A DNA stretch of 64,000 bases from Maribacter sp. (GCA_011050675.1 DRFI01000028.1:1-64000); one strand, 5' to 3'. Numbered from the stretch's first letter, positions 34,625 through 44,710 are shown. Numbers and translations are program-made. Notes: generated by a model from the sequence alone, not told the origin.

Positions 34625-34650
34625 AGCCGATGGGAACATCGGCTTTTTTT
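34625..34650 (+). terminator. Terminator of the acyl-CoA dehydrogenase gene
   Basis: AGCCGATG (34625-34632), loop GGAA and CATCGGCT (34637-34644) form a perfect 8-bp stem followed by T6. Confidence 0.88.
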
Positions 34651-34654
34651 AGCC

Positions 34655-36016
34655 TTAATTTTTATTAGAAAGGAAGTTAGTAAGCCATTTTCCAGATTCT
34701 TTAATAGTCCTTTTTAATGTATTGAAATCAATATGTACCAGACCGAATCTAGGGAAATAACCTTCTGCCCATTCAAAATTATCGGTAAAGGTCCAAACAA
34801 AATACCCGTGTATATTTAATCCTTCATTCTTAGCCTTCAAAACTTGATTTAAATAGTGCTGTAAAAAGTTTAAACGGTCGGTGTCTACAATTCCACCGTT
34901 TTCAACCTTATCTTTAAACGTAGCGCCATTTTCGGTAATAATAATTTTCTTTATCTGTGGATAATCGCTGTATTTTTTAATCATCTTATAAATACTAGGT
35001 GGATACACCTCCCAGTCCATAAGCGTGGTTTTTACATTTCTTTTGCTAGCTTTTATAATTTTAGCTCTTATGTGTGGGACTAATAGGTTATACTTAACTT
35101 TTTCACGCGTATAATTTTGAATCCCTATAAAATCAAAATCGAACTTACAATCTACCATGTCGGTTGGTTGAATAAATGGACGCAATCTCTTTAGAATAGG
35201 AGCATCGTTAGTAGGGTAGCCCAAGCCTAAAGTTGGTTCAATAAATAAACGGTTTAGTAAAGCGTCTACTTTGATAGCAGTTTTTTTATCTCTTTTATTT
35301 TCTCTGTAAGGATCAATTTGAGAACAGGAAAAAGTGGTTCCTATTTGGGCATTTGGTATTAGCTTTCTGAGTATTCTACCACCTTCAGCTTGACAAAGAA
35401 CTGCATGATGTGTTGCAGGTAAGAAGTTTTTCAGACCTTTTTTTCCAGGAGCATGAACACCTAAAAAATACCCGGCCCCTGTAAAAACCATGGGCTCGTT
35501 TAATACCATCCAATGTTTTACTCGGTCTCCAAAAGTTTTGGCACAAAGTGTAGTGAATTCTGAAAACCACCGAACAATAGTTCTATTGGTCCAGCCTCCT
35601 TTTTGTTCTAAAGCATGTGGTAGATCCCAATGATAGAGGGTGATCCAAGGTGTTATTTCTTGTGCTAAACAAAAATTGATGACGTCATTATAGAATTGTA
35701 ATCCCTTATCGTTTACAGTTCCTACGCCATTAGGTAATACTCTTGCCCATGATATTGAAAATCGATAGTTATCTATATTCATCGATTTCATTAATAGAAT
35801 ATCTTCTTTGTATTTATTGTAAAAATCGCAGGAGATATTGGCATTGTCTCCGTTTTGAATCATTTTCGGATTTTCGGTATACTTGTCCCAAATGGATTGC
35901 CCTTTGCCATCAGAATCATGACCACCCTCAATTTGATAAGCCGCAGTCGATACTCCCCACGTAAAATTCTCGCCAAAATCAGATGCCTTCAAAAAAGACT
36001 CTTCTTGTTTTTTCAA
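34655..36016 (-). CDS. GH1 beta-glucosidase
   Basis: The 453-residue protein is a complete glycoside hydrolase family 1 enzyme. The N-terminal signature FTWGVSTAAYQIEGG is present, the acid/base Glu is E174 in VLNEPM and the nucleophile is E362 in IITENGA. No signal peptide is visible, so it acts in the cytoplasm on imported beta-glucosides or related oligosaccharides. It lies 16 bases after the glycosyltransferase gene on the same strand. Confidence 0.95.
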   Translation of the reverse strand: MKKQEESFLKASDFGENFTWGVSTAAYQIEGGHDSDGKGQSIWDKYTENPKMIQNGDNANISCDFYNKYKEDILLMKSMNIDNYRFSISWARVLPNGVGTVNDKGLQFYNDVINFCLAQEITPWITLYHWDLPHALEQKGGWTNRTIVRWFSEFTTLCAKTFGDRVKHWMVLNEPMVFTGAGYFLGVHAPGKKGLKNFLPATHHAVLCQAEGGRILRKLIPNAQIGTTFSCSQIDPYRENKRDKKTAIKVDALLNRLFIEPTLGLGYPTNDAPILKRLRPFIQPTDMVDCKFDFDFIGIQNYTREKVKYNLLVPHIRAKIIKASKRNVKTTLMDWEVYPPSIYKMIKKYSDYPQIKKIIITENGATFKDKVENGGIVDTDRLNFLQHYLNQVLKAKNEGLNIHGYFVWTFTDNFEWAEGYFPRFGLVHIDFNTLKRTIKESGKWLTNFLSNKN

Positions 36017-36032
36017 TTTGATAAGTACTTTT

Positions 36033-37031
36033 TTAGTAGATTAAATAGGCTTCCTCTAAAAGTTGAGAAACGATTTTATCGGTAATATCTGGGTAGTCCA
36101 CTAGGATAGTAGAATCTGAATCTACCCAATTTTTCAACTTATCTAAATGTTTCTTCTTGAGTGATTTTATCATAGGTACTCCCATTTCTGATAAGGCCGC
36201 TGCATTACACTGTTGTTCATATTGCCCTTTCATAGGTACTACAAGTAGTTTCTTTTGCATGAACAGACTTTCTGCGGGCGCTTCAAAACCAGCACCACAT
36301 AAAACACCTTTGCTAGAAGCCATACTCTTTACAAATGCTTTATTGGTAATAGGTTTAATATGGATGTTTTTACTGAAGTATTCATAATTATTATGCTTTG
36401 AGAATACCTCCCATTTTGTGCTTTTCATTTTACTCAAAAAGTTCAATAATTTTTCATCACTGTATGAAGGAAGGTAGACTGTGTAATGTTCCGCTTTTGT
36501 AATTTCAGCAGAACGTATATCATTTCTAATGATGGGGGTATAAATATTGGGCTCATATGATTTAAAATGGAGCCCAAAATGATTAGTGGTGGGAGCATAA
36601 TTATTTAATATCCATTTACCCATTCTGTCCTTTTTCTTAGGTTTGGGAGCGTGGGTAGATAATACTGCTGCCTGATGGCTAAAACTATAACAAGGTTTGT
36701 GCTTTAATTTACATGCCCAAGCCGTAACAGGTTCAAAATCATTTATAATTAGATCATAATTTTCAACCGGTATACTTTTAATTTCTTTTTGCAAACGCAT
36801 AGAATTAGCCTTGTAATAGGTCTTCCATACATCTACACCGCCTTTTTTACCAAAAATAAAGCTCAAGCCTTTTAATTGATATTTTACAGGGTATGGTAAT
36901 TTGATATCTGCCTGTATTCCACTTACCAATATATCTAATGAAATATTATGATTTAAAAGTGCAGGGATAACATCGCGAGCCCTACTTAGGTGCCCGTTGC
37001 CCGTACCTTGTATTGCATATAATACTTTCAT
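36033..37031 (-). CDS. Glycosyltransferase-like protein (MurG/GT28 fold)
   Basis: The 332-residue protein starts with the GT-B sugar-transferase signature MKVLYAIQGTGNGHLSRA, and has a C-terminal nucleotide-sugar-binding region (SMASSKGVLCGAGFEAPAESL, then VPMKGQYEQQCNAAALSEMG) like MurG/UDP-glucuronosyl-type enzymes. Donor and acceptor are not known. It overlaps the LpxH-like gene by four bases, which implies joint action, perhaps on a lipid-linked sugar. Confidence 0.82.
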   Translation of the reverse strand: MKVLYAIQGTGNGHLSRARDVIPALLNHNISLDILVSGIQADIKLPYPVKYQLKGLSFIFGKKGGVDVWKTYYKANSMRLQKEIKSIPVENYDLIINDFEPVTAWACKLKHKPCYSFSHQAAVLSTHAPKPKKKDRMGKWILNNYAPTTNHFGLHFKSYEPNIYTPIIRNDIRSAEITKAEHYTVYLPSYSDEKLLNFLSKMKSTKWEVFSKHNNYEYFSKNIHIKPITNKAFVKSMASSKGVLCGAGFEAPAESLFMQKKLLVVPMKGQYEQQCNAAALSEMGVPMIKSLKKKHLDKLKNWVDSDSTILVDYPDITDKIVSQLLEEAYLIY

Positions 37032-37891
37032 TTGCTTTGTTGGGTCATTCCACTAATTTTAAATTCTTCTAAAAGACTTTGAAAAAGCTCAGCTTTCTCT
37101 AAAACATAGGTTTCTTCCTTTGTATCTTCTGTGTGGTCAATTACCAACTGATCATCGAGGTAGGAGTAAAGTGCCCATTCTCCATCATGGTATTCTAGGG
37201 AAGTTAAATTCTCAATCCAGTCACCTGAATTTAAATAGGTGACCTCGCCTTTGTCAGTTTTTATTTTTCGAATTTCCGGTTGATGAATATGCCCGCATAT
37301 CACGTAGTCATATCCATTTTCTATGGCGATTTCTGCTGCAATTTGTTCAAAGTCATTTATAAATTTCACCGCAGATTTAACGCCGTTCTTTATTTTTTTG
37401 GACATTGAAATAGGACCCTTGCCCATTTTCTTGCTGATAAAGTTTATAGCTCTATTCAAAAGAATTAAGAAATCGTACCCTTTAGCGCCTAACTTTGCAA
37501 CCCATTTGGAGTGTAGCATGGTTACATCAAAAACATCACCATGAAAAACCCACGCTTTTTTATCTTCTAAAGGAATCACCATTTTATTAACGATACTAAG
37601 AGAACCCATACTATTGCCTGAGAATTTCCGCAATAGTTCATCGTGGTTGCCTGTAATATAATGAACAGGTATGCCTTTGGCCACCCAGTCAAGTAAGAGC
37701 TTTATCACCTTCATGTGAGATTTAGGCCAATAACGCTTGTTAAATTGCCAAATATCTACAATGTCTCCATTGAGGATAACTTCTTTTGGTTTTATGGATT
37801 TTAAATATTTTAGAAGTTCTTTAGCGTGACAACCATATGTTCCTAAATGAACATCTGATATGACTACAATGTCTATCGGTCTTTTTTTCAT
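37028..37891 (-). CDS. LpxH-like metallophosphoesterase (UDP-2,3-diacylglucosamine diphosphatase family)
   Basis: The 287-residue protein carries the full calcineurin-like metal set: ISDVHLGTYG, LNGDIVDIW, TGNHDE, HGDVFDV and CGHIHQPE. It resembles the LpxH-related family found in Bacteroidetes, but lacks clear evidence that it is the lipid A enzyme itself. It is followed, with a four-base overlap, by a GT-B glycosyltransferase gene and then by the GH1 gene. A role in envelope glycolipid metabolism is inferred. Confidence 0.82.
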   Translation of the reverse strand: MKKRPIDIVVISDVHLGTYGCHAKELLKYLKSIKPKEVILNGDIVDIWQFNKRYWPKSHMKVIKLLLDWVAKGIPVHYITGNHDELLRKFSGNSMGSLSIVNKMVIPLEDKKAWVFHGDVFDVTMLHSKWVAKLGAKGYDFLILLNRAINFISKKMGKGPISMSKKIKNGVKSAVKFINDFEQIAAEIAIENGYDYVICGHIHQPEIRKIKTDKGEVTYLNSGDWIENLTSLEYHDGEWALYSYLDDQLVIDHTEDTKEETYVLEKAELFQSLLEEFKISGMTQQSK

Positions 37892-38120
37892 AAGTTTAAT
37901 GCAGGTTCCTTTTTCTTAAATTTTAACAGAAGTAGAATCAGCATATACTTGAAGTTTTTTACAAGAAAAGCTAAAATAAAAAAGGTCAATTTAATAGATT
38001 TCATATACTGAAACTTATGACCGTAAAGATTCAATAAATCTATTGATGAAAAGGTTACTACTAACTTATGTTTGGGTTATGGCTGTGTTAAATTATGTAC
38101 TATAAGTGTTTTTTTATTAA

Positions 38121-40418
38121 CTATTTCTTTACCAATCTTACTTTTATAGACTTGCTAATTGGTGTTTTACTTCTTTCGGCAAAATGATTGTAAGGTACTA
38201 GAACGTTCGTCTCTGGAAAGTATGAAGCTAAATTACCAGATGGAATATTGTATGGAACTACTTTAAAGTTATGAGCTGTTCTTACTTTATCATCATAAGT
38301 ACTAGTAATATCTACTACATCTAGTTTATTGAGTCCAATTGCTTTCATGTCATCTATATTCATGAAAATTACTCGTCGAGCATTATAGACGCCCCTGTAT
38401 CTATCATCTAAACCGTAGATAGTCGTGTTGAACTGATCATGAGAACGAATGGTCATCATCATATATTCATCTTTTTCAAGGTCGTGTTGAGGTAATTTAT
38501 TGATAGAAAACTGCGCTTTGCCATTTGGTAGCATACTAAAATCTAGTTCTCGTACATTGTTTGGTAGATAGTATCCAGCTCCTTTAGATCGTTCTTTTGT
38601 TTTGCTGAACCCTTTGGCTACTTGATCTATTTGGGTTCTGATCAATTCATAATCTTCACCTAAAGTTTTCCATTTCATAGGATGCTTGTCACCAAAATAA
38701 GCATGTCCAATATTTGCTATTATTTCGGGTTCGCTCATAATTGTATCTGCGGCAGGTTTAAGAATACCTTTAGATCTTTTAACCCTACCCATACTATTTT
38801 CTACTGTAAAGTGTCTTGCCTTACCATCTTTCATATCTTTTTCAGATCTACCAATAGTAGGTAGAATTAATGCTGTCTTTCCGGTAATTAAATGTGTTCG
38901 GTTCAATTTGGTGCTAATCTGTACGGTAAGGTCACAATTTTGAATACCCTTTGCAGTGTACTCCGTATCGGATGCTGCCATTGAGAAATTACCGCCAAGA
39001 CACATGAATATTTTAGCATTGCCTTCATACATTGCCTTCATGGAGCCTACAACATCTACACCCTCATGATCTGGAGGTGTAAAACCTAAGTATTTTTTAA
39101 TACGTTCATTCATTTCTTTGTCAATGAAATGCTGTATCCCTACGCTTCGGTCTCCTTGTACATTACTATGTCCACGAACAGGGCAAGTACCTGCATTTGG
39201 TTTTCCTATTGCTCCTTTTAGTAATAAAAGGTTTATATATTCTCTAATGTTTTCTACTCCATTTTTGTGTTGGGTGAGCCCCATTGCCCAACACACAATA
39301 ATTTTAGATTTATTCGCTAACAGCGCTACCGTTTCATTAATTCTCTCTTCGGAAACGCCTGTTTGTTGTAGTAGCTCGTCTGAATTGAAATTATTTAAAT
39401 CGTTGATCAAAGCATCGTAACCATCTGTATATTTTTCTATGAAAGCATGATCAAATACATCTTTAGATTGTTGGTCAAGTGCAACTAATTTTTTCAAAAT
39501 CAATTTTACCAACGGAATGTCTTGGTTGATATTGACCGGCAAATGGATGTCTGCCATATCTTCACCACCACCGATCCAACCATTTAAATGTTGGGGATTT
39601 TTAAAATTCACTAAACCTGATTCCTCAAGCGGATTTATACTGATAACCTTACCACCGTTTTGCTTGCATTTTTCTAACGCAGATAGCATTCTTGGGTGAT
39701 TTGTGCCTGGGTTTTGACCGGCAATTAAAATTACTTCTGCTTCATAAAGATCTTCTAAAGTAGTTGAGCCTTTACCAATGCCTAAAGTTTCGCCTAGTGC
39801 AACACCACTACTTTCATGGCACATATTAGAGCAATCTGGTAAATTGTTGGTGCCTAGCGCACGGGCAAACATGCCATATAAAAAAGCGGCTTCATTACTA
39901 GATCTTCCAGATGTGTAGAAAATGGCCTCGTCTGGATTGTTTAATTTTTTTAATTCAGATGCGATTAAATCAAAAGCGGCTTGCCATGAAATAGGTTCGT
40001 AATGAACACTGCCAGGTTTTAAAACCAATGGTTCTATTAAACGACCAAATTTGTTAAGTTCATAATCAGTTAACCGAGAAAGTTCTTCGACTGAATTTTT
40101 TTGAAAGAAACTGGAGCCTATCTGTTCTGTAGTTGCTTCATCTCCCAAAGCTTTAGCCCCATTTTCACAATACTCAGCTACGGGAGAAGGATGTTCTGGA
40201 TCAGGCCAAGCACAACTAGGGCAATCAAAACCATCTTTTTGATTCATGCTAAGCAATGTGCGCATAGATCGAAGAACGCCCATTTCTTTAAAAGTATGCT
40301 TTAGTGCCTCACGTACGCCTAAATAACCTGCGGCATGTCTAACAGGTTCTTTGATTTCAATATCTAGAAATTCTTCAGATCCTCTAAATGATACGTTGCG
40401 TTCAGTTTTATTGTCCAT
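38121..40418 (-). CDS. FdhF/YdeP-family molybdopterin oxidoreductase
   Basis: The 765-residue protein matches the formate dehydrogenase alpha-like YdeP family: FDCPSCAWPDPEHPS near residue 63, IFYTSGRSSNEAAFLYG, CSNMCHESSGVALGE, and the C-terminal molybdopterin-dinucleotide-binding domain (MMMTIRSHDQFNTTIYGLDDRYRG would be its start). It would bind Mo-bis-MGD. No Sec codon and no electron-transfer partner gene is adjacent, so formate dehydrogenase activity should not be assumed; YdeP is linked to acid resistance in E. coli. The gene upstream on the same strand is a short conserved protein. Confidence 0.9.
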   Translation of the reverse strand: MDNKTERNVSFRGSEEFLDIEIKEPVRHAAGYLGVREALKHTFKEMGVLRSMRTLLSMNQKDGFDCPSCAWPDPEHPSPVAEYCENGAKALGDEATTEQIGSSFFQKNSVEELSRLTDYELNKFGRLIEPLVLKPGSVHYEPISWQAAFDLIASELKKLNNPDEAIFYTSGRSSNEAAFLYGMFARALGTNNLPDCSNMCHESSGVALGETLGIGKGSTTLEDLYEAEVILIAGQNPGTNHPRMLSALEKCKQNGGKVISINPLEESGLVNFKNPQHLNGWIGGGEDMADIHLPVNINQDIPLVKLILKKLVALDQQSKDVFDHAFIEKYTDGYDALINDLNNFNSDELLQQTGVSEERINETVALLANKSKIIVCWAMGLTQHKNGVENIREYINLLLLKGAIGKPNAGTCPVRGHSNVQGDRSVGIQHFIDKEMNERIKKYLGFTPPDHEGVDVVGSMKAMYEGNAKIFMCLGGNFSMAASDTEYTAKGIQNCDLTVQISTKLNRTHLITGKTALILPTIGRSEKDMKDGKARHFTVENSMGRVKRSKGILKPAADTIMSEPEIIANIGHAYFGDKHPMKWKTLGEDYELIRTQIDQVAKGFSKTKERSKGAGYYLPNNVRELDFSMLPNGKAQFSINKLPQHDLEKDEYMMMTIRSHDQFNTTIYGLDDRYRGVYNARRVIFMNIDDMKAIGLNKLDVVDITSTYDDKVRTAHNFKVVPYNIPSGNLASYFPETNVLVPYNHFAERSKTPISKSIKVRLVKK

Positions 40419-40499
40419 ACTTTAAACTTAATAAATGTTAGAGTAATGGACGTGCTCATTTCTATTAAAATGTACTTTATACAGTTATAGGATTAAGCT

Positions 40500-40865
40500 T
40501 TAACTTAATTTAGGGTTTGGGTAGTTGTCAGATTGATCTTCAATAGTATTATCTAAACAGGTAAAATCTTTCTCTAGAAGAAGATATAAGTTGTTTTCTG
40601 AACTGGTTTTCATAGTATGGTCAAATGTTATAATATCATTTGCAAACCAAGATCTACCATCGGCTTCTGGCATTTCTAAAATAATACTATTGTTTTCAAA
40701 TTTGATGCTTAGATGTTCTGCTTTATTATTAAGTACCACACCATAGCTAAATTTTGTAGCGCCAAAATTAGTGGAGTCATAAATCTTTCCATTATTTGAA
40801 AGTGCTTGCACCTCAGTTTGTGTAAGTCGAAACCGAATGGAATCACCTTTTATTCTGATTTTCAT
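40500..40865 (-). CDS. Conserved hypothetical protein, upstream of the molybdoenzyme gene
   Basis: The 121-residue protein has no signal peptide or membrane segment. It is rich in short beta strands (MKIRIKGDSIRFRLTQTEV, KFSYGVVLNNKAEHLSIKFE) and ends in an acidic, Asn-rich tail. I do not recognise a function. Its position 81 bases before the FdhF/YdeP gene suggests a link with molybdoenzyme metabolism; similar short proteins occur next to molybdenum-cofactor genes in Flavobacteriaceae, as I recall. Confidence 0.75.
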   Translation of the reverse strand: MKIRIKGDSIRFRLTQTEVQALSNNGKIYDSTNFGATKFSYGVVLNNKAEHLSIKFENNSIILEMPEADGRSWFANDIITFDHTMKTSSENNLYLLLEKDFTCLDNTIEDQSDNYPNPKLS

Positions 40866-41020
40866 AGCTATAAATTGAGTTCACCACAAAAATAGACCAT
40901 CTCACCACATAATTTAAGGAGTTGACATCAATTTGTTTCTAGTATTTAACCTTACTAGTATATTTATCATGTAATAAAAAACGAATTAAAATTTTTTCAT
41001 TTTCATATAGTGTTCTCGTA

Positions 41021-41052
41021 AAAGAGTCCAATCTCAAAAGATTGGACTCTTT
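41021..41052. terminator. Strong bidirectional terminator-like hairpin
   Basis: A 14-bp perfect stem (41021-41034 with 41039-41052; core GAGTCCAATCT) closes a CAAA loop, with A-run before and T-run after. It does not directly follow any gene: on the plus strand nothing is transcribed into it, and on the minus strand the nucleotidyltransferase gene already has its own terminator at 41083-41107. It may bound a short RNA or act as a back-up terminator. Confidence 0.7.
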
Positions 41053-41082
41053 TTAGTTTAGGTCAATTTTGGGCATAAAAAA

Positions 41083-41107
41083 ACCCATTAAATAAAATCT
41101 AATGGGT
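41083..41107 (-). terminator. Terminator of the nucleotidyltransferase gene
   Basis: On the minus strand ACCCATTA pairs with TAATGGGT around a nine-base loop, followed by T7, directly after the gene that ends at 41132. Confidence 0.8.
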
Positions 41108-41131
41108 CCTAATATATTTAAATGTATAAGC

Positions 41132-42010
41132 TTATTTCCAAATAGGAGCAGGGTATTTACCTGAATCAGATTTTTCTTTTAAGCTGTTCATTGCTTTTTC
41201 TTTATCACTAGCGTAAGTAACACCAAACCAATCTCCACCAGAAGGAATGCACTTCACTTCAATTTCATTCGCCTGTAACATTTCTTGTATCATAAAAGGA
41301 ATGTAAAGTTCGCTATTTGCTATACGATCATCATCTTTCAAGAATATTCTAAATTCAGATTCTATCTTATCAAAAATAGATGGTCTACAAACCCAGAAAT
41401 TCATACTAGCTTGTTCGTCACCGGTAAATTCTAAATTAGTATCCTCATCAACGATGTTATTCTCTTTCTTTACTAATTTTAATCGTTCTTCTACAGCTAC
41501 AAGGTTATCACCTTTAACATCACATACACCTCTAGATACAGATCCATGTTCCGATAAGGTATCTTTTAATGTGTATCCTAATAATGCATAGTCATCATTA
41601 TCAGATTTCATGAAGTCAGCCGCTTTTTTGTAGGCAGATTGTCCGTAAAAATCATCGGCATTAATAACCACAAATGGTCCGTTAATTACTTTTCTGGCAG
41701 TCCAAACAGCATGTGCAGTACCCCATGGTTTTTTACGCTCACCAGTAAATGTTACTCCATCAGGTAAATCTGTAAGTTCTTGAGCAAGAACATTAAGCTC
41801 TATATTGCTAGGTATTCTTTTAGAAAGATGCTCCTCTAAAAACTCAACGTTTTCTTTTTTTGTGATAACTACAATTTGCTCAAAATTATTCTGGATGGCG
41901 TCATAAATGGCAAATTCCATTAAAAACTCACCGTTAGGACCTAAATCATCAAATTGTTTAAGTTTCCCATATCTACTACCGCTACCGGCAGCCATTAAAA
42001 GTAATGTCAT
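41132..42010 (-). CDS. Sugar-phosphate nucleotidyltransferase family protein
   Basis: The 292-residue protein begins MTLLLMAAGSGSRYGKLKQF, the Rossmann-like nucleotide-binding signature of NTP_transferase enzymes. It also has FVVINADDFYG (metal-binding Asp) and an inserted KKPWGTAHAVW motif. It probably activates a sugar-1-phosphate with an NTP; substrate unknown. I start it at the ATG at 42010: the 18 codons upstream to 42064 are not family-like. The gene is monocistronic and divergent from the GH109-like gene. Confidence 0.85.
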   Translation of the reverse strand: MTLLLMAAGSGSRYGKLKQFDDLGPNGEFLMEFAIYDAIQNNFEQIVVITKKENVEFLEEHLSKRIPSNIELNVLAQELTDLPDGVTFTGERKKPWGTAHAVWTARKVINGPFVVINADDFYGQSAYKKAADFMKSDNDDYALLGYTLKDTLSEHGSVSRGVCDVKGDNLVAVEERLKLVKKENNIVDEDTNLEFTGDEQASMNFWVCRPSIFDKIESEFRIFLKDDDRIANSELYIPFMIQEMLQANEIEVKCIPSGGDWFGVTYASDKEKAMNSLKEKSDSGKYPAPIWK

Positions 42011-42153
42011 GATTTCTGTATTTACAGGGCCAAAAATAGCGAATGCTATTAAAAACTCCATCAAATATTAGATGTAACCTCATTATAATTGATGATAAGT
42101 TAATATGGGTCAAGAACTTTTTATAAATTCAAAGTTCATAATCATCGCAAATA

Positions 42154-43506
42154 ATGACGACAAGACGAAATTTTATCAGAAATACATCTATAGCAGGTTT
42201 AGGTTTAGTTGCAGTACCTGGTTTTGCTAATACTAGTTTTAGTGCTGCAGATAAACTAAATATTGGTTTAATAGGTGTGGGCTTAAGAGGAACTAATCAT
42301 TTACAGAATTTACTGTTACGAAAAGATGTCAATGTTACGGCTATTTGCGATTTGGATGATAATAGAATTGCAATTGCGAAAAAACATATTGCCGAAGCAA
42401 AAGGTAAAGTGCCAAAGGTGTTTGGGGCAAATGATTTAGATTATAAGAACCTATTAGCCCTACAAGAAGTAGATGCGGTTATTATTGCTACACCTTGGTT
42501 GTGGCATACACGTATGACTGTTGATGCTATGGAAGCTGGTAAATATGCAGGAGTAGAGGTTTCGGCATCTAATACTTTAGAAGAATGTTGGGATTTGGTG
42601 AATACCCATGAGCGTACCGGTACCCATATGATGATATTGGAGAACGTTAATTATCGTAGAGATGTTCTTGCTGTACTTAATATGGTGAAACAAAATGTAT
42701 TTGGTGAAATGGTACATTATAGATGTGGTTATCAACACGATTTAAGGCACGTGAAATTTAATGATGGTAAAACGGCTTATGGGAAGGGAGTGGAGTTTGG
42801 CGAAAAAGGAATTTCTGAATCTAAATGGCGTACGAATCATTCTGTAAAGCGAAATGCCGATGTATACCCAACGCATGGTTTAGGACCAATTGCGGTTATG
42901 GCCGATGTAAACCGTGGTAATCGTTTTGTGTCTATGACATCACATGCATCTAAAGGTATAGGCTTGCATAATTATATTGTTAAGGAAGGAGGTAAGGATC
43001 ATACTAATGCAAATGTCAAGTTCAAACAAGGTGATGTTATTACATCTACGATAGATACAGCAAATGGCGAAACGATTATTATTACACATGATTGTAACTT
43101 GCCGAGACCTTATTCGTTAGGTTTTCGTGCGCAAGGTGCAAACGGACTATGGGAAGTAGATGGTAGTCGTATTTACGTAGAAGGAGAATCGGAACCACAT
43201 AAATGGGATGAAGCACAACCTTGGTTAGATAAATATGACCACCCTTTGTGGAAGAAATATGGTGAGTATGCCTTAAATGCAGGTCATGGAGGGATGGATT
43301 TTTTTGTTCTTAATTCATTTGTAGAATCTGCAAAACAAAATATAGCTCCGCCGTTAGATGCTTACGATGCGGCTGCTTGGAGTGCTGTTACACCACTTTC
43401 TGAAGTTTCAATAGCAAATAATGGAGAGCCTCAAGATTTTCCCGATTTTACTCGTGGTCTTTGGATGAAAAGAACACCTTATCAATGGATGAAAGAAATG
43501 TATTAA
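42154..43506 (+). CDS. Gfo/Idh/MocA family protein, GH109-like, Tat-exported
   Basis: A twin-arginine signal (TTRRNFIRNTSIAGLGL) precedes a Rossmann NAD-binding domain (LNIGLIGVGLRGTNHL). The C-terminal half has the motifs of GH109 alpha-N-acetylgalactosaminidases: CGYQHDLR, YPTHGLGPIAVMADVNRGNRF, GHGGMDFF and DAAAWSAVTPLSE with DFPDFTRG. GH109 enzymes cleave glycosides by an NAD-dependent oxidation/elimination route. Length is 450 residues, as usual for the family. It converges with the permease gene 10 bases away. A non-glycosidase oxidoreductase remains possible. Confidence 0.88.
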   Translation: MTTRRNFIRNTSIAGLGLVAVPGFANTSFSAADKLNIGLIGVGLRGTNHLQNLLLRKDVNVTAICDLDDNRIAIAKKHIAEAKGKVPKVFGANDLDYKNLLALQEVDAVIIATPWLWHTRMTVDAMEAGKYAGVEVSASNTLEECWDLVNTHERTGTHMMILENVNYRRDVLAVLNMVKQNVFGEMVHYRCGYQHDLRHVKFNDGKTAYGKGVEFGEKGISESKWRTNHSVKRNADVYPTHGLGPIAVMADVNRGNRFVSMTSHASKGIGLHNYIVKEGGKDHTNANVKFKQGDVITSTIDTANGETIIITHDCNLPRPYSLGFRAQGANGLWEVDGSRIYVEGESEPHKWDEAQPWLDKYDHPLWKKYGEYALNAGHGGMDFFVLNSFVESAKQNIAPPLDAYDAAAWSAVTPLSEVSIANNGEPQDFPDFTRGLWMKRTPYQWMKEMY

Positions 43507-43516
43507 AAACGAGGAC

Positions 43517-44710
43517 TTAACTTGCTTTTGCTTCGTCCATTGTTTTTTTACTTTCAATCTCGTAATTATTTTTAGCGATAGACATGTGTGGTTTTTTTAC
43601 CAATGTCTTACGACTGATTTTCCGTTCGCGGTCTAGCATGAAGCTGGTAGATTTAAAAATGTCCGGCGCAAATGATATGGCTAGTATAGAGCTGCCTAAA
43701 CCAAGTAACATTAGCGGGTTAATAAAGTACTCGCTAAACGAGAATATACCTATAATTAAAAGTGTTGAAAAAGGTAATGAACATGCTAATATGTTTAGTC
43801 CGAAGTTAACATCAAATGTAGGGTTTGGCTGTTCTTCTTTCTCTTCCATTGATTGAATGGCACTCATATGTGCAAATGGCCAAAAGCTACATGCACTTTG
43901 AGGAAATACCACTAAAAGTAAAATCATGGCTGGTGTTAAACCTGGTATTGTAAAAGCGAATAGTCCGCTCAATATAAAAGCAAGTCCCATTCTGCGGAAA
44001 AGCATAGAGATTATCACTTTAAATTCTCCTTTGTTTATCCTTACTGCCATACCAATAAATAGCAATACTAACGGAGTCATTAAATCTTTAATACTTAAAG
44101 CCGTGTTTTGAAAAAAGGTAGGAAGCGATGAGAGATTTAATCCAAAACCTAACATAAGTAAACCTACCACGATGACGATGTTAATAGGTTCGTTTATCAG
44201 TGAAATAAAAAGACCTTTTAATTTACTTTTAGAAGATTCTTGTTTTTCAACAATCGAGTTTTTGCGATACCAATACATAGCTAACATATAAAGTAAAATG
44301 AGGACGAATATTTTATTCCCAATATCGGCTAGTGCAGCTAAGGCTAAAGTATCATCGCCTAAATAGGCTACAATAAAAGGAAAACAAGAAAGTCCCGGAG
44401 CAGTTGATGGTAAAAGCATCATTAATGTACGCTTTTTGCTCTTTTCCTCTTTATGTAACGATGCTGCCAAAAAGTATTTGGTCACCAATAACATTAACAA
44501 ATTAAAGGTCAATGCTATTAAAGGATACACCAATAAAGTGCCATTTAACTCTATTTTTAAAAGTGCTACGAAAATGGTAGCAGGTAATGCTACACTTAGT
44601 ATAATCACTTTTACACCTTTTAAATCTTGCTTTGCTACTTTCTTTTGAAGTAATACCCCAAGACCAATAATCAATACTAATTCAAGGGTTTTTTGTAGTG
44701 CAAAATTCAT
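43517..44710 (-). CDS. AEC-type permease (auxin efflux carrier-like)
   Basis: The 397-residue protein has about ten hydrophobic helices (ELVLIIGLGVLLQKK, VIILSVALPATIFVALL, ILVLLYMLAMYW-like, VVFPQSACSFWPFAHM). It resembles membrane-transport/auxin efflux-carrier proteins that export or import small organic acids. The substrate is unknown. Upstream lies an inverted repeat in its leader, then the aminotransferase gene, on the same strand. Confidence 0.75.
   Translation of the reverse strand: MNFALQKTLELVLIIGLGVLLQKKVAKQDLKGVKVIILSVALPATIFVALLKIELNGTLLVYPLIALTFNLLMLLVTKYFLAASLHKEEKSKKRTLMMLLPSTAPGLSCFPFIVAYLGDDTLALAALADIGNKIFVLILLYMLAMYWYRKNSIVEKQESSKSKLKGLFISLINEPINIVIVVGLLMLGFGLNLSSLPTFFQNTALSIKDLMTPLVLLFIGMAVRINKGEFKVIISMLFRRMGLAFILSGLFAFTIPGLTPAMILLLVVFPQSACSFWPFAHMSAIQSMEEKEEQPNPTFDVNFGLNILACSLPFSTLLIIGIFSFSEYFINPLMLLGLGSSILAISFAPDIFKSTSFMLDRERKISRKTLVKKPHMSIAKNNYEIESKKTMDEAKAS

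Noticed and set aside
34625..34650. Riboswitch expression platform
   Set aside because: The hairpin directly follows a gene end and carries a T-run; a plain terminator explains it.
38121..40418. Catabolic formate dehydrogenase
   Set aside because: There is no selenocysteine codon and no iron-sulfur or quinone partner subunit; the motifs fit the YdeP group, whose activity differs.
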